Below are positions 24,917 through 32,891 of a stretch of DNA of 32,891 nucleotides, piece after piece. The DNA is from Actinomycetes bacterium. Lineage in GTDB: Bacteria; Actinomycetota; Acidimicrobiia; Acidimicrobiales; JAMCPL01. Within the stretch, counting starts at the first letter, position 1. The number at the start of each line of letters is the position of its first letter. The position numbers and the translations under genes were made by a program. The notes below the pieces were generated by a model. It made no database searches. It saw only the letters and a list, made by a program, of their open reading frames with translations, and was not told the DNA's origin. The stretch is from contig JAJZWU010000024.1 of the NCBI GenBank assembly GCA_021846515.1, positions 1 to 32,891 on the forward strand, given 5' to 3'.

Positions 24917-25746
24917 ATCAGCCCCAATGCTGAACGTACCTCATCCAGATCGTGCCGGATGGAAGCTACTTGGGCAGCCAGTTGTTCCAGGACAACTCCA
25001 GCCTCTTCTTTGGTGTACAGGCCTTCTGCGTCAGTGGCTTTTGTATCTGTCGTGCCAACTGTATCCGCCGGCGCTTCGCCAGCTGTATCCGTAGCCACCA
25101 ACGATGCGGCCATGCTATCTGCGCCACCTGCACTCCCCGTATCATCTATACCCCCAGCACCATCCATGCCGGTTCTGCTTTCTGTGCCGTCTTGGTACAC
25201 AGACGGCATGGAGGATTGATTAGCGCTGTGTTCATTGCCACAAAATACCCAGCGGTCCTCTTTGGTGCCAGGTTGCCGTGGGAGCCTGTATACAAGCCGA
25301 TTCGGTCGGCTGGATATCAGCTCGAGTAGTCTCTCTATCTCCGATATGTCGTTAAAGCGGTGCATCCTTTCAGTTCTTGCTCTCAGCTCTCCCGCGGTCT
25401 GTGGGCCGCGAAGCATGAGTACTGTGATCACTGCCAATTCAGGGGTGTCTAGTCCAAACTTTTCACCTGCTATATGCCGATACCGGGTTGCCGATCTCCC
25501 GTGAGATGGATAGACGAACCTCACCAGTCCCCTTTCTTTCATGCCCTGCAAGGTCTTTTCTGTTAATTCATCGCTATAGGATACGACTGGATGGCGATTG
25601 GTAGATTGGTTGCAAGCCAACACCAGTGCATTTAAGGTGAGCGGATACTGCTGGGGAGTGGTGAGTGATTTCTCGATTAGGCAACCCAGTACTCTAATCT
25701 CTTCCGCCGACAAAGTAATTTGATCTTGTTGTATGAATGCTTCCAT
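24913..25746 (-). CDS. YceH / DUF480 family protein
   Basis: This is a UPF0502 (YceH) protein, a family with two winged-helix domains and no established biochemical role. Visible blocks are EIRVLGCLIEKSLTTPQQYP, LTLNALVLACNQSTNRHPV, RFVYPSHGRSATRYRH, and LAVITVLMLRGPQTAGELRA with RMHRF. Family members are about 215 residues; this one has 277 because an Ala/Gly/Asp/Thr-rich low-complexity stretch of about 65 residues separates the winged-helix part from a C-terminal helix (VLEQLAAQVASIRHDLDEV) likely to be a coiled coil. The ATG at 25746 was chosen; a TTG at 25773 is also possible. It lies 57 bases downstream of the metallo-hydrolase gene and may be co-transcribed. Confidence 0.88.
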   Translation of the reverse strand: MEAFIQQDQITLSAEEIRVLGCLIEKSLTTPQQYPLTLNALVLACNQSTNRHPVVSYSDELTEKTLQGMKERGLVRFVYPSHGRSATRYRHIAGEKFGLDTPELAVITVLMLRGPQTAGELRARTERMHRFNDISEIERLLELISSRPNRLVYRLPRQPGTKEDRWVFCGNEHSANQSSMPSVYQDGTESRTGMDGAGGIDDTGSAGGADSMAASLVATDTAGEAPADTVGTTDTKATDAEGLYTKEEAGVVLEQLAAQVASIRHDLDEVRSALGLI

Positions 25747-25803
25747 GGATGCGTACCGTATGCGAGTATCCAACCTCAGGGCTCGGTATACGAATCCCCA
25801 ATC

Positions 25804-26451
25804 TCAGTGCTCGAATGGGTGGACAGGTGTGAGGGTCTCTACCCTTACCGGAGCAGCCTCTTCAGTAAAGCGCCTGGCATCCGGAGGCGAGCCTACTACG
25901 TATCCATAGTGCATTGGGACAGCAATCTGGGGGTTTATTACTTTAGCCAACCCGGCAGCTTCAGATACATCCATGGTGTAGGTGCCACCGATAGGCAGCA
26001 TTGCTACATCTGCTTTGACTGAATCCAACTCTTTAATGTGGTCGGTATCGCCGGCATGATAGTAATTTGCCTGTCCAAGCGATAGTATGTAGCCGACCCA
26101 GTTGTTCTCTTTGGGATGGGCTTCCAGCCTTTCCTCCACAATATTGTATGCTGGAACAGTTTGTATGGATAACCTGCCGACATGATGTGATTCCCCCGGC
26201 TTTACCGGGGTAACATTACCCGAGATTTCCTTTGCGACATCTGCGGGAGCAAATATCTGTGTAGACTCCTTTCGCACCTTGTCGATATCATCCATAGAGA
26301 AGTGATCGAAATGGGCATGAGTAATTACTATGACATCAGCCGGATCATCAGTAGTCACCTGCCATGGGTCTATATAGATTCTATAGTCTGCATCTCTCCA
26401 AAGAAATGCCGACTGTCTGAACCAGGTAAAATCATCCATAAGTGAAGACAT
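25804..26451 (-). CDS. UlaG-like metallo-beta-lactamase-fold hydrolase
   Basis: The product is a small (215-residue) metal-dependent hydrolase of the Lactamase_B_3/UlaG-like group. The HxHxDH metal motif is at residues 45-50 (THAHFDHFS), with further ligands likely at Asp135 (YYHAGDTDH) and His181 (VPMHYG). The segment HPKENNWVGYIL is typical of this subgroup, whose members include lactonases and uncharacterised hydrolases, so the substrate cannot be stated. No signal peptide or membrane segment is visible, so it is cytoplasmic. It diverges from the nucleotide-sugar dehydrogenase across 148 bases and precedes the YceH-family gene on the same strand. Confidence 0.9.
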   Translation of the reverse strand: MSSLMDDFTWFRQSAFLWRDADYRIYIDPWQVTTDDPADVIVITHAHFDHFSMDDIDKVRKESTQIFAPADVAKEISGNVTPVKPGESHHVGRLSIQTVPAYNIVEERLEAHPKENNWVGYILSLGQANYYHAGDTDHIKELDSVKADVAMLPIGGTYTMDVSEAAGLAKVINPQIAVPMHYGYVVGSPPDARRFTEEAAPVRVETLTPVHPFEH

Positions 26452-26599
26452 CTTATGCCATCCTTTCTTTCCATTGTGTGTACCTACCTATAACTATACA
26501 ACTGTTGAAACCAAACAGCACATAGTTCGGTAGATTGCAAGTATTCACTATGATACTGTTTATGTATGGGATTTCCAGTGAGTTACAAGTCGATCGAGC

Positions 26600-27874
26600 A
26601 TGCCCGGTAACCGCGGCAAGGTAGCTGTAATCGGTCAGGGGCATATAGGACTCCGGGTCGCAGTCAGGGCGGCGGAGGTGGGATGGTCGGTAGCCGGATA
26701 CGACATAGACGAGACGAGAGTGAAAGAGTTGATGTCGGGACTTGGAGCTCGAGATGGTCTCGAAACGAAGCGCTTGGTCAGCGTTCTCGATTCCGGAGCA
26801 TATACGCCTACTTCGGCGCAAGAGGACATATCTTACTTTGATGTGGCGGTGATAGCTGTACCTACTCCGGTCGGGGTCGACGGAAGCCCCGACCTGTCAC
26901 ATATTGTCGATGCAGTGGACATGCTGGGAAAGTATCTTAAGATTGGCGCAACCGTATCTATAGAGTCATCGCTTCACCCCGGCGCCACCGAGGGAGTAGT
27001 GGCTTCAGGATTGGCTTATTCTTCAGGCAAAGAACCCGGTGTGGACTTTTATCTCGGCTATAGTCCTGAGCGTGTTGACACGGGCAACAAGCAGTATCTC
27101 TTTGAAAACACGCCAAAGATCGTCTCTGGGATAAACGATGCATCCCTGAATGCAATAGATGACTTCTACTTGACACTGGTAGAAAAAACTGTGCGTGTAG
27201 CGGGTACCTCTGAGGCGGAGTTGGCTAAATTGCTCGAAAATACCTTCCGGCAGGTAAATGTGGCTTTAGTGAATGAGATTGCATTGGCGGCAAGTAGTTT
27301 GGGCATAGATGTAGGTGAGGCACTGAGGGCAGCCGAGACAAAGCCCTTCGGCTATATGGGATTTCATCCTGGAACGGGTACGGGAGGTCATTGTCTTTTG
27401 AGCGCCTCTTCTTATTTGAGTTGGTCGGCCAGGAATAGCTCAGGACCGCCTCTCATGGTCGTAGAGGCTGCAATGCGAGTAAACTCGTCAATGGCTGGTC
27501 ATGTAGTGCAACAAATTGTAAATTGCATAACAGGCAATGGTGGGCGGGTGGAGGGCTCTAAGATTCTTATATTGGGCCTGGCATATAAGCCGGGAGTGTC
27601 GGAGACGGCTAATTCATCTGCGATCGATATAGCCAATACTCTTGCCGGCATGGGAGCACAGGTCTTCGCAGCTGACCCCCATGTGCAGGAGTGCTCCACC
27701 CTGTCAGATTCAATTGCCATGGTGGAGGCTACACCACAGAGGTGTGCAGAGGCAGATGTGGTTGCACTGCTGGTCAACCATAGAGAATTTGACATTGATC
27801 AGCTGGCAGGAAAATGCCGTCTGCTCGTAGATCCACTCTATGTTACCGGCAGTCGTAACGCTTTGTGTAAATAA
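26600..27874 (+). CDS. UDP-sugar 6-dehydrogenase family protein, altered active-site loop
   Basis: The 424-residue product belongs to the UDP-glucose/UDP-HexNAc dehydrogenase family, which oxidises C6 of a nucleotide sugar with two NAD+. It has the Rossmann motif VIGQGHIGLRVA (about 10-21), VAVIAVPTPVG, GYSPERVDTGN, and the central AELAKLLENTFRQVNVALVNE with Lys210 and Asn214. The catalytic Cys265 is present in GTGGHC, but the following loop reads LLSASSYL where the family has IPVDPYYL or similar; the conserved Asp four residues after Cys is Ala269. The C-terminal domain (LGLAYKPGVSETANSSAI) is normal. It looks closer to the WbpA/WecC branch. No polysaccharide genes adjoin it. Activity and substrate are uncertain. 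Confidence 0.87.
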   Translation: MPGNRGKVAVIGQGHIGLRVAVRAAEVGWSVAGYDIDETRVKELMSGLGARDGLETKRLVSVLDSGAYTPTSAQEDISYFDVAVIAVPTPVGVDGSPDLSHIVDAVDMLGKYLKIGATVSIESSLHPGATEGVVASGLAYSSGKEPGVDFYLGYSPERVDTGNKQYLFENTPKIVSGINDASLNAIDDFYLTLVEKTVRVAGTSEAELAKLLENTFRQVNVALVNEIALAASSLGIDVGEALRAAETKPFGYMGFHPGTGTGGHCLLSASSYLSWSARNSSGPPLMVVEAAMRVNSSMAGHVVQQIVNCITGNGGRVEGSKILILGLAYKPGVSETANSSAIDIANTLAGMGAQVFAADPHVQECSTLSDSIAMVEATPQRCAEADVVALLVNHREFDIDQLAGKCRLLVDPLYVTGSRNALCK

Positions 27875-27931
27875 CCAGCCAAATAACCGGCAGAGTTTCT
27901 TCAACCTATTATTATCCCGTATAGGGTTGCC

Positions 27932-29437
<1,506 letters not shown>

Positions 29438-29440
29438 TTA

Positions 29441-29545
29441 CTCCCTTCGCCGGCATTACCCGAACAGGTATTGACGGTCGGCGCACCAACCCTATAAGGC
29501 TAGAATAACGCCCTCTCAGCCCGGTTGTCCGAGCTCCCGTAGGCT
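29441..29545 (-). promoter_or_regulatory. TPP riboswitch controlling thiC
   Basis: Read on the minus strand, the leader has the THI-box signatures in order: CGGGAGC, a short P3 stem closing on ACAA, GGGCTGAGAGGG, an accessory stem GGTTGG/CCGACC, then ACCTGTTCGGGTAATGCC and GGCGAAGGGAG. It lies directly before thiC. The conserved 3' AAGGGAG also serves as the thiC Shine-Dalgarno (six bases before the ATG), so TPP binding should block ribosome access directly. The P1 stem looks very short (TAC/GTA). The accessory-stem style resembles actinobacterial THI boxes. Confidence 0.93.
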
Positions 29546-29558
29546 GGACCACCCAGCC
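29542..29558 (-). other. Leader hairpin just upstream of the riboswitch
   Basis: GGCTGG and CCAGCC form a perfect 6-bp stem around a 5-base loop. It lies at the predicted 5' end of the thiC transcript, immediately before the riboswitch core, and could stabilise the 5' end or stack on the short P1. Confidence 0.5.
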
Positions 29559-29566
29559 ATATTTAC

Positions 29567-29575
29567 ATTCTAGCA
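29567..29575 (-). promoter_or_regulatory. Likely thiC promoter (extended -10)
   Basis: On the minus strand TGCTAGAAT matches the extended -10 form with five of six in the hexamer. No -35 is evident. Transcription would start near 29560, just before the leader hairpin and riboswitch, which is where it is expected. Confidence 0.5.
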
Positions 29576-29604
29576 GTTGATGCCAGCTTGTGCTGTTCGT
29601 ATGG

Positions 29605-29618
29605 CCGCCAATTGGCGG
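29605..29618. promoter_or_regulatory. Perfect 14-bp palindrome in the thiC-acnA divergent region
   Basis: CCGCCAATTGGCGG is a perfect inverted repeat with no spacer. It lies 76 bases before the acnA ATG and about 30 bases upstream of the thiC -10. A weak TTGATG (29577) and TATGGC (29600) pair with 17-base spacing lies immediately before it on the + strand. A repressor or activator site is plausible but unproven. Confidence 0.4.
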
Positions 29619-29693
29619 AGTCCGGATATGCGGCCAAATTGTACGGCCGTGGCTGGATTGGCGGAAATGCGAATATTCAGGCAAAATAGAGAT

Positions 29694-32417
29694 ATGGGTA
29701 CATTAGATACTTTCAATACGCGCTGCGAACTGGTAGTCGATGGTGTCGGATACACCATATTTGACATAAATAAGCTGCCTGCTGATTTTTATGTGAATAG
29801 GTTACCTTATTCCCTTAGAGTGGTGTTGGAAAACATGTTGCGCCACGAGGATGGTATCAACGTAAAAGCCGAAGACATTGAGGCGATAGCTAATCGAATG
29901 CGTGGCCATGAAATTGCTTTTAGCCCGGAGAGAGTCTTGATGCAGGACTTTACCGGAGTGCCCGCAGTATGTGACCTTGCTGCTATGAGAGACGCCATGG
30001 TGAGGCTGGGAGGAGACCCTCAGAAGATCAATCCACATGTGCCGGTAGAGCTGGTGATAGACCACTCGGTAGTGGTCGATTACTGGACTGGTGATCATCC
30101 CTTTGAGCGCAATGTAGAGCTGGAATATAAGCGTAACATAGAGCGGTACAGATTACTACGCTATGCCCAGAATGCGTTTGACAACTTTTCAGTAGTACCT
30201 CCAGGCACCGGTATATGTCACCAGGTGAATCTGGAGTATCTTGCCAGGGTCGTATTTGCCGGACAGGATACTTCTGGAGGAGAGTTGGCCTATCCGGATA
30301 CCCTTGTGGGAACAGACTCCCATACAACAATGGTTAATGGACTGGGGGTATTGGGTTGGGGAGTGGGGGGGATAGAGGCTGAGGCTGCAATGCTGGGTCA
30401 GCCGCTCACCATGACTATTCCTCCCGTCGTGGGTGTACGTCTATACGGCAGGTTGCCTGCCGGAATAACCTCTACGGATCTGGTGCTTACTGTAACCGAG
30501 CTGTTGAGATCTCATGGAGTGGTGGGTAAGTTTGTAGAGTATTTTGGCGATGGCATATCTTCATTGCCCGTTGAAACCAGGGCAACTATAGCAAACATGG
30601 CACCAGAGTACGGTGCGACCTGTGGAATATTCCCCGTCGACGATGAGACTATCAAGTATCTAGAGATAACTGGACGAAGCGAAAAGCAGATACGACTCGT
30701 GGAGGCTTACGCTCGCCATCAGGGGCTCTTTCATGCCTCTGATGGAGTTGGCGACCTACAGGGAGATGAGGCGAGTAAAGGCTATTCTGAGGGAAGTATC
30801 TTTGATTCGGTAGTCTACGATGAACTGGTGGAGCTTGATCTTTCGTCAATCGAGCCATCCATTGCCGGCCCCTCTCGTCCTCAAGATCGGATCTCTTTGT
30901 CGCGTGCAAAGGTAAGCTTTGCAGAAGCGCTGGGGAGGGAGCCTTCGGAGGTAGCATCTGTTGACAATCCTGATTCCGAGGTTTCCAATAAATTGACAGA
31001 TGGCGCAGTGGTGATAGCGGCTATTACCAGCTGTACGAATACGTCCAATCCTTATGTCCTGGTGGCTGCCGGGCTGCTGGCTCGCAGGGCACGCCAGGCA
31101 GGTTTGGCGGCGCAACCATGGGTGAAGACATCGCTTGCCCCAGGTTCTCGTGTCGTTACCGACTATCTAAATAAGGCGGGCCTTGATGCTGATCTGTCCG
31201 CAATAGGTTTCAACTTGGTAGGATACGGGTGCACTACCTGCATAGGCAATTCCGGTCCTTTGGCGCCCGGAGTGTCCGAGGCTGTTAAGGCTGCGGATTT
31301 AAGCGTATGTGCCGTGCTGTCCGGTAACCGCAATTTTGAGGGCCGCATCCACCCGGATGTGCGGATGAACTATCTTGCTTCTCCTCCACTGGTAGTGGCT
31401 TATGCGCTTGCAGGAACTATGAACATTGATCTGGATACTGAGCCAATCGGAATGTCTTCAGACGGGAGTAGCGTATTTTTGAAAGATATATGGCCGGACG
31501 ACAATGAGATCGTTCAGACTGTCCGTTCATTTCTTGGTGCTGAATCTTTTGTAAACAGGTATGGATCGGTCTACGATGGAGATGAGCGATGGCAGTCCAT
31601 CAAGGTACCCGATAGCAGTACCTTTGACTGGGATAAGAGCTCTACGTACGTACTGGAGCCGCCATTTTTCAGTAATACCGTAGCAGATCTTCCCGCACCA
31701 CGACCTGTCGAGCGAGGTCGTATATTGGCGGTATTTGGAGACAGTGTCACCACCGACCACATATCACCGGCAGGGTCAATCAAACCAGATAGTCCGGCTG
31801 GGAAGTGGCTGGAAGCTCATGGAGTAGGGCATCTGGATTTCAACTCTTATGGCTCCAGGCGAGGAAACCATGAAGTGATGATGAGAGGGACATTTGCCAA
31901 TACCCGCATCCGTAACCTGATGCTGCCTGGTCTGGAGGGAGGGTTCACCATACACGTTCCGACGGGACAGAATACTACGATATACGATGCTGCTATGATG
32001 TATGTCTCTGATGCTGCTACTCCACTGATTGTCGTAGCGGGTAAAGAATATGGCACAGGGTCGTCGAGAGACTGGGCGGCAAAAGGTCCTGCTCTGCTTG
32101 GAGTAAGGGCGGTAGTGGCAATGAGTTTCGAGAGGATACATCGTTCCAATCTAGTGGGAATGGGCATACTGCCATTGCAACTTCCAGATGGAATGTCGCC
32201 TCAAGACATTGGAATTACCGGCATGGAAGAGGTATCCATACCAAACATGGAAGCCCTGTGGAGCGATTCCATGCCAAGCACGCTTGAGGTCCATTTCAAC
32301 GGCGCCGATGGAGCGGATATGGTCGTCAATTGTACGGTACGGCTGGATACCGATACCGAAGTAAAGTATTTCCGTAATGGGGGGATTTTACAGTATGTAC
32401 TTCGCCAGATGCTCTAA
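29694..32417 (+). CDS. acnA: Aconitate hydratase (AcnA type)
   Basis: Aconitase isomerises citrate and isocitrate in the TCA cycle with a 4Fe-4S cluster. The 907-residue product has the cluster cysteines C447 (AAITSCTNTSNP), C513 and C516 (GYGCTTCIGNSGPL). Other blocks are MQDFTGVPAVCDLAAMRDAM, VDHSV-like VIDHSVVVDYW, GTDSHTTMVNGLGVLGWGVG, GNRNFEGRIHP, and in the swivelling domain GDSVTTDHISPAGSI, SYGSRRGNHEVMMRGTFAN and GSSRDWAAKGP. Length is typical of AcnA/IRP1 (about 890-910). The ATG at 29694 begins the normal N-terminus; the frame is open upstream (ATG at 29667 and 29577) but that part is not aconitase-like. It is divergent from thiC. Confidence 0.97.
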   Translation: MGTLDTFNTRCELVVDGVGYTIFDINKLPADFYVNRLPYSLRVVLENMLRHEDGINVKAEDIEAIANRMRGHEIAFSPERVLMQDFTGVPAVCDLAAMRDAMVRLGGDPQKINPHVPVELVIDHSVVVDYWTGDHPFERNVELEYKRNIERYRLLRYAQNAFDNFSVVPPGTGICHQVNLEYLARVVFAGQDTSGGELAYPDTLVGTDSHTTMVNGLGVLGWGVGGIEAEAAMLGQPLTMTIPPVVGVRLYGRLPAGITSTDLVLTVTELLRSHGVVGKFVEYFGDGISSLPVETRATIANMAPEYGATCGIFPVDDETIKYLEITGRSEKQIRLVEAYARHQGLFHASDGVGDLQGDEASKGYSEGSIFDSVVYDELVELDLSSIEPSIAGPSRPQDRISLSRAKVSFAEALGREPSEVASVDNPDSEVSNKLTDGAVVIAAITSCTNTSNPYVLVAAGLLARRARQAGLAAQPWVKTSLAPGSRVVTDYLNKAGLDADLSAIGFNLVGYGCTTCIGNSGPLAPGVSEAVKAADLSVCAVLSGNRNFEGRIHPDVRMNYLASPPLVVAYALAGTMNIDLDTEPIGMSSDGSSVFLKDIWPDDNEIVQTVRSFLGAESFVNRYGSVYDGDERWQSIKVPDSSTFDWDKSSTYVLEPPFFSNTVADLPAPRPVERGRILAVFGDSVTTDHISPAGSIKPDSPAGKWLEAHGVGHLDFNSYGSRRGNHEVMMRGTFANTRIRNLMLPGLEGGFTIHVPTGQNTTIYDAAMMYVSDAATPLIVVAGKEYGTGSSRDWAAKGPALLGVRAVVAMSFERIHRSNLVGMGILPLQLPDGMSPQDIGITGMEEVSIPNMEALWSDSMPSTLEVHFNGADGADMVVNCTVRLDTDTEVKYFRNGGILQYVLRQML

Positions 32418-32469
32418 GTCAGGAAAAATCCCACAGGCATCCATACATACTATCTGCTACATTTATCTG

Positions 32470-32496
32470 GTGCGTACGTAAAAGGTACATACTTTT
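32470..32496 (+). terminator. Weak candidate terminator after acnA
   Basis: GTGCGTAC (32470-32477) can pair with GTACATAC (32485-32492) with one mismatch and one G-T pair around a 7-base loop, followed by TTTT. It is 53 bases after the acnA stop. The stem is weak and the T-run short. Confidence 0.3.
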
Positions 32497-32851
32497 GAAA
32501 TTATTGTCTATTTTGGCTGCGGTGAACACAAATCGGTATTTGAAGGTGTATTATATAAGTATAAAATCAATATTAGCTGGAAAATATACTCCAGTAATTG
32601 GTATATTATTGTACATTACAGAACCAGAGAGTACTTGGCTCCATCGTAGAGATATATAGGATTCGTTTCTACCAGTGTGACCTACCAGATACCTGTTCTG
32701 GTGGTTGGAATGTATGATATTATATATCGTAGCAATAAAAGGGATCGGATCATCTGAGTATAATGAATTGTAGTGTAATAAAGTTAAACACGATGCGTTA
32801 TGGGTTGATATAGCAATACCGTTTTACCCCTCAGCAGGCAATTGAACTGTT

Positions 32852-32871
32852 GGGGGGGGGGGGGGGGGGGG
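32852..32871 (+). repeat. Homopolymeric tract of 20 G
   Basis: Twenty consecutive G residues are immediately followed by ATGGAGGAAGG at 32872. The downstream frame is open to the window edge (six codons visible), so nothing can be said about a gene. Long G tracts can be phase-variable, but can also be sequencing or assembly artefacts. Confidence 0.9.
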
Positions 32872-32891
32872 ATGGAGGAAGGTTGTTTTTA

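Larger units (their letters stand above)
32418..32891. other. AT-rich region without a recognised gene
   Basis: This 474-base stretch after acnA contains no open frame of gene length and no tRNA-like or rRNA-like sequence. It is visibly more AT-rich than the rest of the window, with several TATAT and ATTAT motifs, a third copy of TGGTATATT (32599-32607), and small hairpins such as ACCAGA/TCTGGT (32684-32689 with 32697-32702). It ends in a 20-G run followed by an ATG. Confidence 0.8.

Noticed and set aside
29577-29693. N-terminal extension of aconitase
   Set aside because: It would translate the palindrome and promoter region, is not aconitase-like, and the family N-terminus starts at 29694.
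32418-32850. Replication origin in the AT-rich end region
   Set aside because: No cluster of DnaA-box-like TTATCCACA sequences was seen, and no dnaA or dnaN gene is near.
32872-32891. Gene start after the G tract
   Set aside because: Only six codons are visible before the window ends; too little to call a coding region.

Overview
The window is a continuous piece of a bacterial chromosome dominated by one of the longest conserved gene clusters known: the str-end / S10 / spc / alpha ribosomal protein cluster. All genes from position 1 to 21336 lie on the + strand. No phage, transposon, CRISPR array, rRNA or tRNA was recognised. Base composition is roughly balanced by eye, with unusually free use of ATA (Ile) and AGG/AGA (Arg) codons even in ribosomal protein genes. 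S14, S4, L36 and L24 are all in their zinc-ribbon (Cys-containing) forms, adenylate kinase has a zinc lid, and gene order runs on from rplQ to truA, rplM, rpsI, glmM, nnr and alr. Together these suggest a Terrabacteria lineage, most likely Chloroflexota or a deep Actinomycetota. This placement is an inference from protein flavour and gene order, not a database result.

Layout. (1) 1-1299: 3' part of tuf (EF-Tu) and rpsJ. (2) 1300-1511: a 212-nt structured gap with three stem-loops and a possible extended -10 promoter. (3) 1512-11600: rplC-rplD-rplW-rplB-rpsS-rplV-rpsC-rplP-rpmC-rpsQ, then rplN-rplX-rplE-rpsZ-rpsH-rplF-rplR-rpsE-rpmD-rplO, mostly with overlaps or gaps of a few bases. (4) 11743-14454: secY, adk, map. 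(5) 14455-17879: a clear extended -10 promoter, infA (apparently with a CTG start), rpmJ (TTG start), rpsM, rpsK, rpsD, rpoA, rplQ. (6) 17965-21336: truA, rplM, rpsI, glmM. (7) 21333-27874: a mixed housekeeping region with class I fructose-bisphosphate aldolase (-), bifunctional NAD(P)HX repair enzyme and alanine racemase (+), a YceH/DUF480 protein and a UlaG-like metallo-hydrolase (-), and a nucleotide-sugar dehydrogenase (+) whose catalytic-loop Asp is replaced. (8) 27932-29575: thiC (-) under a TPP riboswitch. (9) 29694-32417: aconitase (+). (10) 32418-32891: AT-rich DNA with no recognisable gene, ending in a run of 20 G.

Functionally, regions 1-6 build the ribosome, the Sec translocon, RNA polymerase alpha, translation initiation and N-terminal methionine removal, with GlmM and Alr feeding peptidoglycan synthesis. 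The remainder is central carbon metabolism (aldolase, aconitase), cofactor repair (Nnr) and thiamine synthesis (ThiC).

The most unusual features are long, strongly acidic, low-complexity C-terminal tails on three nearby ribosomal proteins (L22, S3, L29), the non-canonical CTG start of infA preceded by a perfect Shine-Dalgarno, the structured rpsJ-rplC gap, a TPP riboswitch whose conserved 3' core is also the thiC ribosome binding site, the Asp-to-Ala change in the nucleotide-sugar dehydrogenase loop, and the poly-G tract. No wholly new multi-gene system is evident.
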